A stretch of 48,813 bases of DNA from Minisyncoccota bacterium (GCA_016927565.1 JAFGMK010000006.1:101942-150754), one strand, 5' to 3'; shown: positions 36,907 through 46,772, counted from the first letter of the stretch. Numbers and translations are program-made. Notes: generated by a model from the sequence alone, not told the origin.

Positions 36907-37681
36907 GATCCGGGATCGTTTTCCTATTGACGATCCGGTAAAAGTCAATTATTCTGGATCTAGGATGCCTGCCAGACCAATTCCCCTTGTAACCGGAGAA
37001 ATATATCATGTTTTAAACAGGGGAGTCTTTTCTTTACCGATTTTTACCAGAGTTAAAGATTATAAAAGGTTTACAGAAACTCTTTTTTACTACCAAAACG
37101 AAAATTCTCAAAGTCAGTTTGCTAAGATATTAGAGCTTTCCCGATTGGATAAAGAAAATTTAAAAAAAGAGTTAAGGAAGAAGAAGGACTTTCTTGTTGA
37201 GATCGTTGCCTACTGCCTAATGCCCAATCACTTTCACTTACTGGTAAAACAAGCCAAAGATAGAGGCATTCGCAATTTTATTACTAAGTCTTGCAATAGT
37301 TATTCGCATTACTTCAGCACCAAATATAAAAGAAAAGGGCCTTTGTTTGAGGGAAGATTCAAAGCGATTAGAGTAGAGACAGAAGAGCAATTGATTCACC
37401 TGTCTCGCTATATTCACCTAAATCCATACTCCTCCTATCTAGTTAAGAACTTTAAAAAACTAGCAGCATATCCCTTTTCATCCTTGCCAGAATATTTAAA
37501 CAACATTAAGGATCCCATTTGCCAAAAAGAAATAGTTCTTAGTTACTTTTCGGGTTTTGAAGATTATAAGAAATTCGTTTTTCGCCAAGCAGAGTATCAG
37601 AGAGAATTAGGAAAAATAAAACATCTTGCCTTAGAATAATCTCCTCTTACCGGATCGTCTACTTAAAAACGATCCCGGATC
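36907..37681 (+). mobile_element. RAYT (REP-associated Tyr transposase) element flanked by inverted REP-like hairpins
   Basis: 38-bp flanks GATCCGGGATCGTTTTCCTATTGACGATCCGGTAAAAG and inverted GATCCGGGATCGTTTTTAAGTAGACGATCCGGTAAGAG (32/38 identical; stem conserved, loop variable) bracket a Y1_Tnp gene. Confidence 0.85.
36965..37639 (+). CDS. REP-associated tyrosine transposase (Y1_Tnp/TnpA-like)
   Basis: GEIYHVLNRGVF, YCLMPNHFHLLVKQ (HUH), YSHYFSTKYKRKGPLFEGRFKAIRVE, YIHLNPY; start MPARPIPLV preferred over the ATG at 36905 within the repeat. Confidence 0.93.
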   Translation: MPARPIPLVTGEIYHVLNRGVFSLPIFTRVKDYKRFTETLFYYQNENSQSQFAKILELSRLDKENLKKELRKKKDFLVEIVAYCLMPNHFHLLVKQAKDRGIRNFITKSCNSYSHYFSTKYKRKGPLFEGRFKAIRVETEEQLIHLSRYIHLNPYSSYLVKNFKKLAAYPFSSLPEYLNNIKDPICQKEIVLSYFSGFEDYKKFVFRQAEYQRELGKIKHLALE

Positions 37682-37703
37682 GTAAATTCGTAAATTGGTG
37701 AAT

Positions 37704-38012
37704 TTACATCTTCAGCTCGATATCGACGCCGGCCGGAAGGTCAAGATGCATCAAGGAGTCAATCGTTTTACCGGTCGGCTCTAAAATATCAATCAGGCGC
37801 ATATGGGTCAGAATCTGATAGTGGTTCCGAGCATCCTTATCGGTATGAGGCGAGGTTGTCACCACGATTAGTTTTCTCCTGGTCGGTAAAGGAACCGGAC
37901 CAATAACTTTCGCCCCCGTCGTCAGGGCGGTTTCTAAAATCTTCTGACAACTCTCATCGATAACCCGATGATCGTAACTTTTTAAACGTACCCGGATTCG
38001 GCTTTTTGGCAT
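37704..38012 (-). CDS. rpsJ: 30S ribosomal protein S10
   Basis: [67 protein letters not shown]. Confidence 0.98.
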   Translation of the reverse strand: MPKSRIRVRLKSYDHRVIDESCQKILETALTTGAKVIGPVPLPTRRKLIVVTTSPHTDKDARNHYQILTHMRLIDILEPTGKTIDSLMHLDLPAGVDIELKM

Positions 38013-38073
38013 TCGCTAGCTTTTTTGACTCATTAAGTTAAAAATGGCAGTGTCCAGTTTTCAGACTTTCCCG

Positions 38074-39282
38074 CTATTTAATGATTTTCGAGACAACTCC
38101 GGCTCCGATGGTTATTCCACCCTCGCGGATAGCAAACTGTTGACCTTCTTCCAAAGCAACCGGCACAATTAATTTAACTGTCATCTTGGCATTATCGCCC
38201 GGCATCACCATTTCCACTCCCTTGGATAGAGTAACTTCTCCGGTCACATCGGTCGTACCAATATAGAATTGAGGTTTATAACCGGAAAAAAAAGGCTTAT
38301 GACGTCCGCCTTCTTCTTTAGTCGAGATATAAACCTCGCCTTCAAATTCGGTATGAGGCGTTGTTGATCCCGGCTTAGCCAAAACCTGGCCCCTTTCAAC
38401 TTCGGTTTTTTCCACTCCCCGAAGCAAAACACCGATATTGTCACCTGCTTGACCTTCATCAAGCAACTTATTAAACATTTCCACTCCGGTTACTACGGTT
38501 TTTTTGGTGGCAGCGGCCAAACCGACAATTTCTACTTCCTCGTTGAGCTTGACCTTGCCCCGCGTTACCCGGCCGGTAACCACCGTTCCCCGCCCCTTAA
38601 TGGAAAAAACGTCTTCGATCGGCATTAAGAAAGGCTTATCAACATCTCTCGCCGGAGTAGGGATATAACTGTCAACTTTTTCCATTAATTCAAGAATGGA
38701 GCCGCACCATTCGCAATCTTTTTTTCCACAACCACACTCCAAAGCTTTCAAAGCGGATCCCCGGACTACCGGTACTTCATTCCCCGGAAATTTATATTTG
38801 TTCAAAAGTTCTCTAACTTCAACCTCGACCAAATCAACCAGTTCTTTATCATCAACCGCATCGACCTTATTCAAAAAAACAACCATTGCCGGAACATTCA
38901 CTTGTCGAGCCAAAAGGATATGCTCTCGGGTTTGAGGCATCGGCCCGTCATCAGCGGCAACGACCAGGATGGCGCCATCCATTTGAGCCGCCCCGGTAAT
39001 CATGTTTTTGATGTAATCTTTATGACCCGGACAGTCAATATGGGCATAATGGCGTTTTTCAGTTTCATACTCGATATGACTGATGGAGATAGTAACGCCC
39101 CGTTCTTTTTCTTCAGGAGCATTATCAATCTCATCAAAAGCGTAGTATTTATCCGTTTGACCGGAAGCATTCAAAACCTTGGTAATCGCGCTGGTCAGAG
39201 TTGTCTTGCCGTGATCAACATGACCAATAGTACCCACATTAACATGGGGCTTAGTTCTTTTAAATTTTTGTTTATCTGCCAT
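38074..39282 (-). CDS. tuf: Elongation factor Tu
   Basis: [48 protein letters not shown]. Confidence 0.99.
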   Translation of the reverse strand: MADKQKFKRTKPHVNVGTIGHVDHGKTTLTSAITKVLNASGQTDKYYAFDEIDNAPEEKERGVTISISHIEYETEKRHYAHIDCPGHKDYIKNMITGAAQMDGAILVVAADDGPMPQTREHILLARQVNVPAMVVFLNKVDAVDDKELVDLVEVEVRELLNKYKFPGNEVPVVRGSALKALECGCGKKDCEWCGSILELMEKVDSYIPTPARDVDKPFLMPIEDVFSIKGRGTVVTGRVTRGKVKLNEEVEIVGLAAATKKTVVTGVEMFNKLLDEGQAGDNIGVLLRGVEKTEVERGQVLAKPGSTTPHTEFEGEVYISTKEEGGRHKPFFSGYKPQFYIGTTDVTGEVTLSKGVEMVMPGDNAKMTVKLIVPVALEEGQQFAIREGGITIGAGVVSKIIK

Positions 39283-39314
39283 AATGACCTCCCTTAGAAT
39301 AAAATGGTTTTTAT

Positions 39315-39343
39315 ATTATAAAGCTTGCTTGACTTGGGTTCAA
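39315..39343 (-). promoter_or_regulatory. Promoter upstream of tuf
   Basis: TTGAAC-17-TATAAT on the minus strand; SD AAGGGAGGT follows. Confidence 0.65.
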
Positions 39344-39369
39344 GGCCCTCTTTTTTCTTTTTTAAAAAA

Positions 39370-41517
39370 TTAAGCTGCCGTCCGGCCACCTTTTTTGGCT
39401 AAGATAATTTTTTCAGCAATTTGACTAGGCACCTCCTCGTAATGGCTCGGCTCAAGGTAAAAACTTGCCCGCCCCTGAGTCATGCTCCGAAGAGTGGTCG
39501 CGTAACCCGGAATCTCTGCCAGCGGCACCTGGCCTTTAATCACCCTAGTTTTACCTCTTATTTCCGTTCCCAAAATCTGCGATCTTTTAGCCGATAAATC
39601 GCCGATAACATCGCCCATAAACTCCTCAGGGGTAGTCACCTCAATCTTCATAATCGGCTCAAGCAGAACCAAATCAGCTTGCTTGGCCGCCGCCTGAAGA
39701 GCAATTGAACCGGCAATTTTAAAGGCAATTTCCGAGGAGTCAACTTCGTGATAGCTTCCGTCATAAACCGCCGCCTTCAGGTCAACCACCGGATAACCAG
39801 CTAAAACGCCGTTTTCCATCGCTTCTTTGACTCCTTTTTCAATTGCCGGAATATATTCTGACGGAACCGCCGTTCCTCTGATTTCATTGGCAAACTCAAA
39901 ACCTTCTCCCCGTCCCAATGGCTCCAACCGGAGCAAGCAATGACCGTATTGACCCCGGCCACCGGATTGACGAATATACTTTCCCTCAGCAGAGGCGGTT
40001 TTTTTAATCGTTTCTTTGTAGGCCACTTGAGGCCGGCCGGTAGATGCTTCAACCTTAAATTCCCGTTTCATCCGATCCGCAATAATCTCCAGATGCAGTT
40101 CTCCCATCCCGGAAATAATTGTCTGACCGGTTTCCCGATCCGAGCTAATTTTAAAAGTCGGGTCTTCTTCAGAAAGCTTCTTCAAAGCATAAGATAATTT
40201 TTCCTGGTCAGCCCGGGTTTTGGGTTCAATTGCCAGAGAAATTACCGGATCCGGAAATTTAATTGACTCTAAAACAAGAGGCTTATTTTTGTCGCAAAGA
40301 GTATCACCGGTAGTCGTTTCTTTTAAACCGACCACCGCTACTATTTCACCCGCTTCAGCCTGCTTGATTTCCTCCCGTTGATTAGCGTGCATCAACAAAA
40401 GCCGGCCGATTCTTTCCTGTTTATTGGCGGTAGCGTTTAAAACATTATCACCCGGCTTTAAGGTGCCGGAATAAATCCTGAGATAGGTCAATCGTCCAAC
40501 GTGGGGATCGGTTTGAATTTTAAAAGCAAGCGCTGCCAAAGGAGCCTTGGCCTCCGGCGGTCTTTTTTCTGCCTGTTCATTTTGAGGATTAACCCCTTCG
40601 ACCGGAGGAACATCCAAAGGATGAGGCAGGAAATTTACAATTCCGTCCAGCATTGGCTGGACACCTTTATTTCTTAAAGAGGCGCCGGTATAAATCGGTA
40701 TTAACTGATTGGCAACTGCAGCTTTCCGCAGGGCTTTTTTTAATTCAATGACGCCGATCTTTTCGCCATTTAAAAATTTTTCCGTAAGCCGGGTATCAGT
40801 TTCAGAAATTGTTTCCACCAGCTCTTCTCTAATCTTTTCAATTTTCGAAACAAGATTTTCGGGAATTTCGATCTCTTGAGGATTTTCCCCTTTGGGATCC
40901 TTATCATCATCCCAAACAAAAGCCTTTTTCTCCAAAACCAGAACAATTCCCTGAAAATCTTTTTCGGCTCCAATCGGATAAGCCAAAATCGCCACCTTTG
41001 CTCCTAACCGCTCCTTAACCATTCCTATTGTTCTTTCAAAATCCGCCCCCAATTTATCCATTTTGTTAATAAAGCAAATCCGAGGAACATGATAACGGTC
41101 AGCCTGGCGCCAAACTGTCTCGGATTGAGATTGAACTCCCTCTTCGGCGTCAAAAACCATCACCGCTCCGTCTAGAACCCGAAGCGACCTTTCAACCTCA
41201 GCCGTAAAATCGACGTGACCCGGGGTATCAATAATATTGATCCGATAAGCTCCATCAGGAACCGCTCCTTCTTCTTTGAGAGTCCAAAAGGTAGTTGTTG
41301 CCGCGGACATAATCGTAATTCCCCTCTCTCTTTCCTGCTCCATCCAATCCATTTGAGTCGTTCCCTCGTCAATGTCGCCGATCTTATAACTCTTGCCGGT
41401 GTAATAAAGAACCCGCTCAGTAGTAGTGGTTTTGCCGGCGTCAATGTGAGCAATAATACCAATGTTCCTGATTCGTTCAAGCTGAACTTTTTTACTGGGC
41501 TGTTTAGTTTCCGCCAT
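39370..41517 (-). CDS. fusA: Elongation factor G
   Basis: [50 protein letters not shown]; start [10 protein letters not shown]. Confidence 0.98.
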   Translation of the reverse strand: MAETKQPSKKVQLERIRNIGIIAHIDAGKTTTTERVLYYTGKSYKIGDIDEGTTQMDWMEQERERGITIMSAATTTFWTLKEEGAVPDGAYRINIIDTPGHVDFTAEVERSLRVLDGAVMVFDAEEGVQSQSETVWRQADRYHVPRICFINKMDKLGADFERTIGMVKERLGAKVAILAYPIGAEKDFQGIVLVLEKKAFVWDDDKDPKGENPQEIEIPENLVSKIEKIREELVETISETDTRLTEKFLNGEKIGVIELKKALRKAAVANQLIPIYTGASLRNKGVQPMLDGIVNFLPHPLDVPPVEGVNPQNEQAEKRPPEAKAPLAALAFKIQTDPHVGRLTYLRIYSGTLKPGDNVLNATANKQERIGRLLLMHANQREEIKQAEAGEIVAVVGLKETTTGDTLCDKNKPLVLESIKFPDPVISLAIEPKTRADQEKLSYALKKLSEEDPTFKISSDRETGQTIISGMGELHLEIIADRMKREFKVEASTGRPQVAYKETIKKTASAEGKYIRQSGGRGQYGHCLLRLEPLGRGEGFEFANEIRGTAVPSEYIPAIEKGVKEAMENGVLAGYPVVDLKAAVYDGSYHEVDSSEIAFKIAGSIALQAAAKQADLVLLEPIMKIEVTTPEEFMGDVIGDLSAKRSQILGTEIRGKTRVIKGQVPLAEIPGYATTLRSMTQGRASFYLEPSHYEEVPSQIAEKIILAKKGGRTAA

Positions 41518-41533
41518 AATTTTTATTGAGAAC

Positions 41534-41563
41534 AAAAAATACTGCTTCTAGTCACGAAGCAGC
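41534..41563 (-). terminator. Terminator-like hairpin in fusA leader (candidate attenuator)
   Basis: Minus strand CTGCTTC-GTGACTA-GAAGCAG-TATTTTTT, about 20 nt before the fusA ATG. Confidence 0.65.
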
Positions 41564-41587
41564 TTTTTTTAATAAAGCCACATGGGG

Positions 41588-41616
41588 ATTCTACCAAACC
41601 AAAAACTTGATTGCAA
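41588..41616 (-). promoter_or_regulatory. Promoter of fusA
   Basis: TTGCAA-17-TAGAAT on the minus strand. Confidence 0.6.
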
Positions 41617-41657
41617 GCTCAAATCCTTTTGAGACACCGTTGAATGGTGTTTTGATC

Positions 41658-41796
41658 CATTGTCATTCTGATCCCGCCAACGGCGGGGGAAAGTCCCCGC
41701 CTCGTCATTCAGAGGCCAAAAAGACCGAAGATCCCTTTGGGTTCAAGCCGGGGATTCTTCGCTTGGCTCAAGATAACAGCAGGAAAATTTTTATTC
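41658..41796 (-). repeat. Dispersed intergenic repeat, copy B (inverted relative to 7741-7860)
   Basis: Reverse complement reads AATAAAAATTTTC...GAAGAATCCCCGGCTTGAACCCAAAGGGATC...GGCCTCTGAATGACGAGGCGGGGA. Confidence 0.8.
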
Positions 41797-41808
41797 CAGA
41801 TTCCTATC

Positions 41809-44800
41809 TTATCTGTCTTGCCGGCGGTAAAAAAACAAAATCAAACCCGTTAAAACAAACCCGCCGATCCCGGCGAAACTAAGTAATTGAGGCCAGAAAA
41901 AAAGAACCATTTGGAAATAACCTCGATTATTGATTAACCAGCCATTCTCCCAGGAATTAATCTTAACATGAGCCAGTTTTTTTCCAAAAATAAAGGGTAA
42001 TATAGTTTTGATCTTTGAGCTTTGCGCCTCAAGTTCATACCCCTCCCAGCCCTCGGCATAAGCTTGGGACAATCCTAAAAGCGACTGATCATCATTAACT
42101 TCAACATCGACTAAATAAAAGAAAGTGCCGATCTTTTTAACCTTTTTGATTTTAATCCCGTTAATCTGCCGGTAAGAGCCATTTTGAGGGACCAGCTTCA
42201 GACCAGACAACCAATTTAGGGGCAAAGGCGCAATTTCAATCGCCGAAAGTCTGTTTTCGGCTTTTTCCGGGCCAAATGACCTTGTCTCGAGAACTAAATC
42301 GTAGCTACCCAAACTATTGGTTTCCGGTAAAACAGTAAAGCTTTCATCAAAACTACCGGCAGGCAGCATTTCTTCCAAGTCATTATGGCGGGTATCATGA
42401 TTATTCAACCTGAACCTTAAAGACCGGCCGCCTTCATTTTCTCCAATAAAACGGAAAACATAACCCGAGCTTTCTTTAAAACCTGAATAGACAAAATAAT
42501 CACAACTGGATCCTTTGTCAACCGCCTGATAAATAATCGCTTCCGGACTAATAATCCGTCCGGCTTCGCCTCGGCCAAACAAATCACAATTTTTTCCTTT
42601 TTTCTGCCCTCGATCTTGCAACCAATCCTCATTCAGAATTAAGCCTTCTTCCGCTCCCAGAGGAATCTCCACTTTTAAATCTTTCCCCTGAACTTTAATT
42701 CTGACACCGGCCGGCAGAAAATCCGCCGGCAACTTCAAATCTTTGTCGATTATCGGCTGCTGACCAAGAATCGGCTCGGCTTGATACAATTTTATTTTCA
42801 ACCGGTCTTCGATCGGCCAAAGCAGAGAACCCAAGTGTTGCTCTGATTTACCCTTTAAAAGAAGAGCTGCTTCTTTCCCATTTAAAGAAATCAAAAGGTT
42901 GCCTTCAAAATCAGACTCTAGCAGAACAATCAATTCCCGCTCCCAATCCCTGGACCAAGATTGATCATCTATTCTTAATCGGGGCAAAAGAGTGACGAAA
43001 CGCAAGCGAATCTTGTCATTTTCTTCGAAAAGCCCGAAAATATCCACCGGAACAAAACTCTCTTTTTGTTCCCAAATCGGAACTTCAAGCCAATAATCTT
43101 CTTTAGCCGGCAGATGGCTGGTTAAAATTAAGAATTCCTCCTGAAAAAGATCTTTTCGGGCCCCATCTTTTAAAAGGTCGGCAAAGGGGTAAATTAATCC
43201 TGAATCCTCCTCTTCCCGGGAATGCCAATCTGATTCACTCCCGGGATAGATTTCCGTTTGTATCTCCGGGAATTCGGAAATATAAAAACCATTTTCCTCA
43301 AAAATCAAGTCCTGTCTGGAGTTAATCAGATCATTACCCACCCGGAAAAACTCGCTGGGAGCAAAAACAAAATTTTCCATTTGTCGGCTGTTGTCAACCT
43401 GATAAATTGCCAGGAAACCGAACTTAGCCACCCGGCTGATCTCTAAAGATCGTTCCAGCAGTTCTTTAGTTTCTTCACAAAACAACGCTTGAGGCCAACC
43501 GTCGGGTTGAAAAACCGATTCGTCCAAAACCACCCAAGCCACCTGGTATTTTTCAAAAACCTTTTCCAGACCCTCCAAATCCTCTTGATAAATCACCCGA
43601 GATAATTGCTGATAATAAGTTTGACTCTCCAAACTCCAGGGATCAAAGGCGCGGTGAAGAGTGGGATTTTTAATTCCCTGCCAGATAAAACCGCTGCCGC
43701 GATAACCCCAGCGGTTAAATTCCCAATTCCAAAAATGAGGCTGAGGCAAAAGAGCCACCCGGCCATTGCGGCCCGGCTGGTTAAAGAAATCAAAAACTTC
43801 AAAGTATTCCCGGGGAATTTTGAGCTTCAGCTCAGGATAAATAAAGTCACCGGAAAAAGAAGGCCGGCTTTGATAAAAAATGGCCCCGATTAGAAAAAAA
43901 GCCGGAAGCGACCTGAGAACTTTCCGCTTTTGGTAATTACTCGCCCTCTTTGACAAAGATAACGATCCCGGATTGTTAAAGAAACCGGGTAAAGACAGTT
44001 TCTCCACCCCCACGCTTAAAAAAACAGCCAGGGAAAGACCATAAACAAAGATAAACTTAGTAAAGGCAAAGCGGAATGCTTCTTGGTAGTAGGGCAGGTA
44101 ATTTAAAAGTGAACGCAGAAATTTTATTCCCGGGATCTGGGAGCCGAGGTTAATAAAGCTAAACAGAAAAAGAAAGACAAAGGGAAGGAGCTTTTTGTCT
44201 TTTTGCCAAAGAACCTTAAGGACCCCAAAAAAAGCCAGGCCGAAAAAGGAGTAGCCAATGAAAGTGACTATCGGCTTTTGCCAGTGATCCTGCCAAACTC
44301 TGAGCTGAAAGTCAAACCTAAGACCCTGGTCTTTTTGCCAGTCCTCATAGTCCAGACCAAAGCCGAGCAACCGGCTGGTACTTTTAAGATCGCCAAAGGC
44401 TTGATTCCTTAAAACTATTTCCGGGTTGGCAAGGCGGTTGGTTTTGGTCTGAACAATGATTGGGGCGGCTTTTAAAATTGAATAAGCATAGGGCAAAGCC
44501 CAAAAACTGTTAACCCCGAAGACAACCAAAGTAATCGCCAAAACCCGGCGCCAGGAGGTTGACTTTAAAATTGAAGCAACGGCCATTAGGCCAAAAAGGC
44601 AAAGAATAAAAACAATAAAGATTGTCGGCACATGAGCCTGAGAAAGACTCAGGAAGTTCAGAAGAAAAAAGATAATTAAGTTTTTTCTCCTGCCCTCTTT
44701 TAAATATTTATACGCCGCCAAAAATAGCCAGGGAATAAAACCAAAATGAACGGCAAATAGTTCGAAAGGCAAATAAAAAATCTGAATAGTGCCGGGATTA

Positions 44801-45291
44801 AGCCCGTAAAAAAGAGCCCCGACGAGTGCGGGAAGAGACAACACTTTCACCCCAGGGGCGAGCAAAGGCTCTCCCCTGGGGGAGATTAGTGTCGCCGACC
44901 CGGAGGTGGCAATAGGATTCCACCCCTGGGGTGGAAATTTTATTAGGTGGTTAATCAGCCAATAAGCTCCCAAAACCCCTAATCCGTGCATTAAAAAAAC
45001 AAATGCCCACCGGATAAGGTGAGCCGGCAGAATCAGATTTAAAAGCCAAATATAAACCCAGTGAACCAAATTGGCGCCGTGGGCCATGCCGTCAACCAGA
45101 CCCAAACCCCGGTACTCCTGCCAAAGACTGGAAATTCCCCGGATAAGATGAGCTTTAAAGTTCAGTTCCGGCTGGGTCGTATCCCAACCCACGAGCCAGG
45201 TTCCCGGCAGGTAGTTGGTTTTAAACAAAACCAGTTCCAGGATAAGGACAATTAGGATTGGAAAAAAGAATTTTAAGTATCTCTTTTTCAT
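41809..45291 (-). CDS. Large multi-TM envelope protein (YfhO/GT-C-like)
   Basis: 1160 aa; many N-terminal TM segments, large extracytoplasmic region, final TM plus basic tail. Confidence 0.7.
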   Translation of the reverse strand: MKKRYLKFFFPILIVLILELVLFKTNYLPGTWLVGWDTTQPELNFKAHLIRGISSLWQEYRGLGLVDGMAHGANLVHWVYIWLLNLILPAHLIRWAFVFLMHGLGVLGAYWLINHLIKFPPQGWNPIATSGSATLISPRGEPLLAPGVKVLSLPALVGALFYGLNPGTIQIFYLPFELFAVHFGFIPWLFLAAYKYLKEGRRKNLIIFFLLNFLSLSQAHVPTIFIVFILCLFGLMAVASILKSTSWRRVLAITLVVFGVNSFWALPYAYSILKAAPIIVQTKTNRLANPEIVLRNQAFGDLKSTSRLLGFGLDYEDWQKDQGLRFDFQLRVWQDHWQKPIVTFIGYSFFGLAFFGVLKVLWQKDKKLLPFVFLFLFSFINLGSQIPGIKFLRSLLNYLPYYQEAFRFAFTKFIFVYGLSLAVFLSVGVEKLSLPGFFNNPGSLSLSKRASNYQKRKVLRSLPAFFLIGAIFYQSRPSFSGDFIYPELKLKIPREYFEVFDFFNQPGRNGRVALLPQPHFWNWEFNRWGYRGSGFIWQGIKNPTLHRAFDPWSLESQTYYQQLSRVIYQEDLEGLEKVFEKYQVAWVVLDESVFQPDGWPQALFCEETKELLERSLEISRVAKFGFLAIYQVDNSRQMENFVFAPSEFFRVGNDLINSRQDLIFEENGFYISEFPEIQTEIYPGSESDWHSREEEDSGLIYPFADLLKDGARKDLFQEEFLILTSHLPAKEDYWLEVPIWEQKESFVPVDIFGLFEENDKIRLRFVTLLPRLRIDDQSWSRDWERELIVLLESDFEGNLLISLNGKEAALLLKGKSEQHLGSLLWPIEDRLKIKLYQAEPILGQQPIIDKDLKLPADFLPAGVRIKVQGKDLKVEIPLGAEEGLILNEDWLQDRGQKKGKNCDLFGRGEAGRIISPEAIIYQAVDKGSSCDYFVYSGFKESSGYVFRFIGENEGGRSLRFRLNNHDTRHNDLEEMLPAGSFDESFTVLPETNSLGSYDLVLETRSFGPEKAENRLSAIEIAPLPLNWLSGLKLVPQNGSYRQINGIKIKKVKKIGTFFYLVDVEVNDDQSLLGLSQAYAEGWEGYELEAQSSKIKTILPFIFGKKLAHVKINSWENGWLINNRGYFQMVLFFWPQLLSFAGIGGFVLTGLILFFYRRQDR
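44848..44933. repeat. Cluster of CACCCC[A/T]GGGGTG palindromes inside the 1160-aa CDS
   Basis: CACCCCAGGGGCG (44848-44860), CTCCCCTGGGGGAG (44871-44884), CACCCCTGGGGTG (44921-44933). Confidence 0.8.
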
Positions 45292-45299
45292 CTTAGCAT

Positions 45300-45336
45300 C
45301 ACACCTTCAAGGTGTAATAAAAAGACACCCGGAAGG
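45300..45336. repeat. CACCTTC.AGGTGT double-palindrome repeat, degenerate copy
   Basis: ACACCTTCAAGGTGTAATAAAAAGACACCCGGAAGG; related to 48502-48538. Confidence 0.7.
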
Positions 45337-45349
45337 CAAGTTATTTATC

Positions 45350-46354
45350 TTAGGTTTTGGTTAACGACCATCGTGTCAATAATTTCTTTAAGTCCAGACT
45401 ATTTTTAACAGCGGTCCAGCTTGAAGCTAATTGGTATTTATTAAAGCCTCTCAAAACCAGATAAAGCTGAAACATGATTTTTTCCGGCAAAAGGTAAACC
45501 AAAATCATCTGGGCCAAAAGAACAAACCAGCCAATCAGGCTGGCCTGATAGCCAAACCTGCCGACAGCCCGAAACCGGGTCCTTAGGGTATTTTTAAACA
45601 TCCGCCGGACATGGATCAGGGAATCATTTTTTTCGTGAATCCGGTAATAAATCAGTTTTTGAGGCAGGTTGGAAAACTTAGCTCCCCGGCTGATCATCCT
45701 CATCAGAGTGTGATAGTCATTATTAGTCGGATTGGCGGTCGAGTAAAGATTTTTTTTGCTTGGCAAATGAGACCGGCGAAACATCAGGCTCGGGTTAATC
45801 ATCGGGTGCCAAGAGAAGTAAGCCCGGTAAATATCTTCATGCTTGAGGGGGACTTTTTTTTCACCAACAACCTGACCTTGACTATTGATGACCTCGGCAT
45901 TAGTTCCCAGGACTGTCAGTTCCGGGTGTTTTTGAAAGAAATTTATCTGGGTTTGAATCCGTTCGGGCTTAGCGATATCATCAGCGTCCATCCGGGCGAT
46001 AAATTCCCCCCGGCAGTGTTGGTAGGCAACATTGGCGGCGGAATCCCCGCCCTGGCCAAGGTTTTGGCTGAGGCGGATCAGTCTGATTTTTTGCGGATAC
46101 AGTTTTTTAAACTCGACCAGGATCCGGCCGGTTTTGTCAGTTGAGGCATCGTCAACAATGACAATTTCTAAGTTCGGATAGGTTTGGTTTAACAAGCTCT
46201 CAATTGCCTCCACGACATAACCGGCCGAGTTGTAGACCGGCATAATGACGGAAACTAGGGGTTGCAAAATCACCCCAGGGGTGTCTGCAGATTTCACCCC
46301 TGGGGTGTTTGACCCACGGGGCGAAAAGCTAGTAGCTGATCTTTCTTTTTTCAT
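45350..46354 (-). CDS. Family 2 glycosyltransferase with repeat-derived N-terminal extension
   Basis: PLVSVIMPVYNSAGYVVEAIESLLNQTYPNLEIVIVDDASTDKTG, FIARMDADDIAKPERIQ; first ~33 aa encoded by the palindromic repeat. Confidence 0.93.
   Translation of the reverse strand: MKKERSATSFSPRGSNTPGVKSADTPGVILQPLVSVIMPVYNSAGYVVEAIESLLNQTYPNLEIVIVDDASTDKTGRILVEFKKLYPQKIRLIRLSQNLGQGGDSAANVAYQHCRGEFIARMDADDIAKPERIQTQINFFQKHPELTVLGTNAEVINSQGQVVGEKKVPLKHEDIYRAYFSWHPMINPSLMFRRSHLPSKKNLYSTANPTNNDYHTLMRMISRGAKFSNLPQKLIYYRIHEKNDSLIHVRRMFKNTLRTRFRAVGRFGYQASLIGWFVLLAQMILVYLLPEKIMFQLYLVLRGFNKYQLASSWTAVKNSLDLKKLLTRWSLTKT
46271..46307. repeat. Double-palindrome repeat
   Basis: CACCCCAGGGGTG-TCTGCAGATTT-CACCCCTGGGGTG, perfect 13-bp arms, each quasi-palindromic. 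Confidence 0.85.
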
Positions 46355-46473
46355 TTTTTTAAGACGTTTTTAATGCTGACTAAACCAGACTTTGATCAGA
46401 TCAAAAAATTAAAGACTTGCCTAGTAAGGATGAGTTTTACCAGTTTAATTTTTTAAATTGCTTCTGCATCCCT

Positions 46474-46501
46474 CACCCCTGGGGTGTTTTACCCGCGGGG
46501 T
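46474..46501. repeat. CACCCCTGGGGTG palindrome followed by ACCCGCGGGGT
   Basis: Same core as 46295-46307, followed by TTTTACCTGGAAGGTGTTTTGTC, which is related to the 48502 repeat. Confidence 0.75.
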
Positions 46502-46732
46502 AAAGAATAGTTATTCTTTTACCTGGAAGGTGTTTTGTCATTCAATTGTTAAAAAGCAACCTCAGGTCACAAGACCTTGCTTATGAGCTGGGGTTGTTGG
46601 CATACGGTTTGGCTTCTCTTTTAAATTTAATTTTTTCTCTTGTTTGTTCCCGCGCTAACGCGGGGTGAAAAAGTGGTTTTAAAGAGAAGCCGTCTCACCT
46701 TGCCTGCTGGTTAGGCAGACAAGGTGAGAGGC

Positions 46733-46770
46733 GAAAAAGAGCTGAACTGCAAACCCCGCAGCTCTTTTTC
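46733..46770. terminator. Bidirectional terminator-like hairpin
   Basis: GAAAAAGAGCTG-(14 nt)-CAGCTCTTTTTC. Confidence 0.75.
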
Positions 46771-46772
46771 TT

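Noticed and set aside
39801-41529. Multiple alternative-frame ORFs inside fusA/tuf (e.g. 39940-40197, 41172-41480, 41215-41529)
   Set aside because: Contained in unambiguous conserved genes; typical overlapping-frame artefacts.
41526-41882. 118-aa plus ORF
   Set aside because: Runs through the fusA leader hairpin and dispersed repeat copy B; no protein-like features.
46271-46501. Palindromic repeats considered as a minimal CRISPR array
   Set aside because: Spacing is irregular, units are inverted rather than direct, and no cas genes are present.
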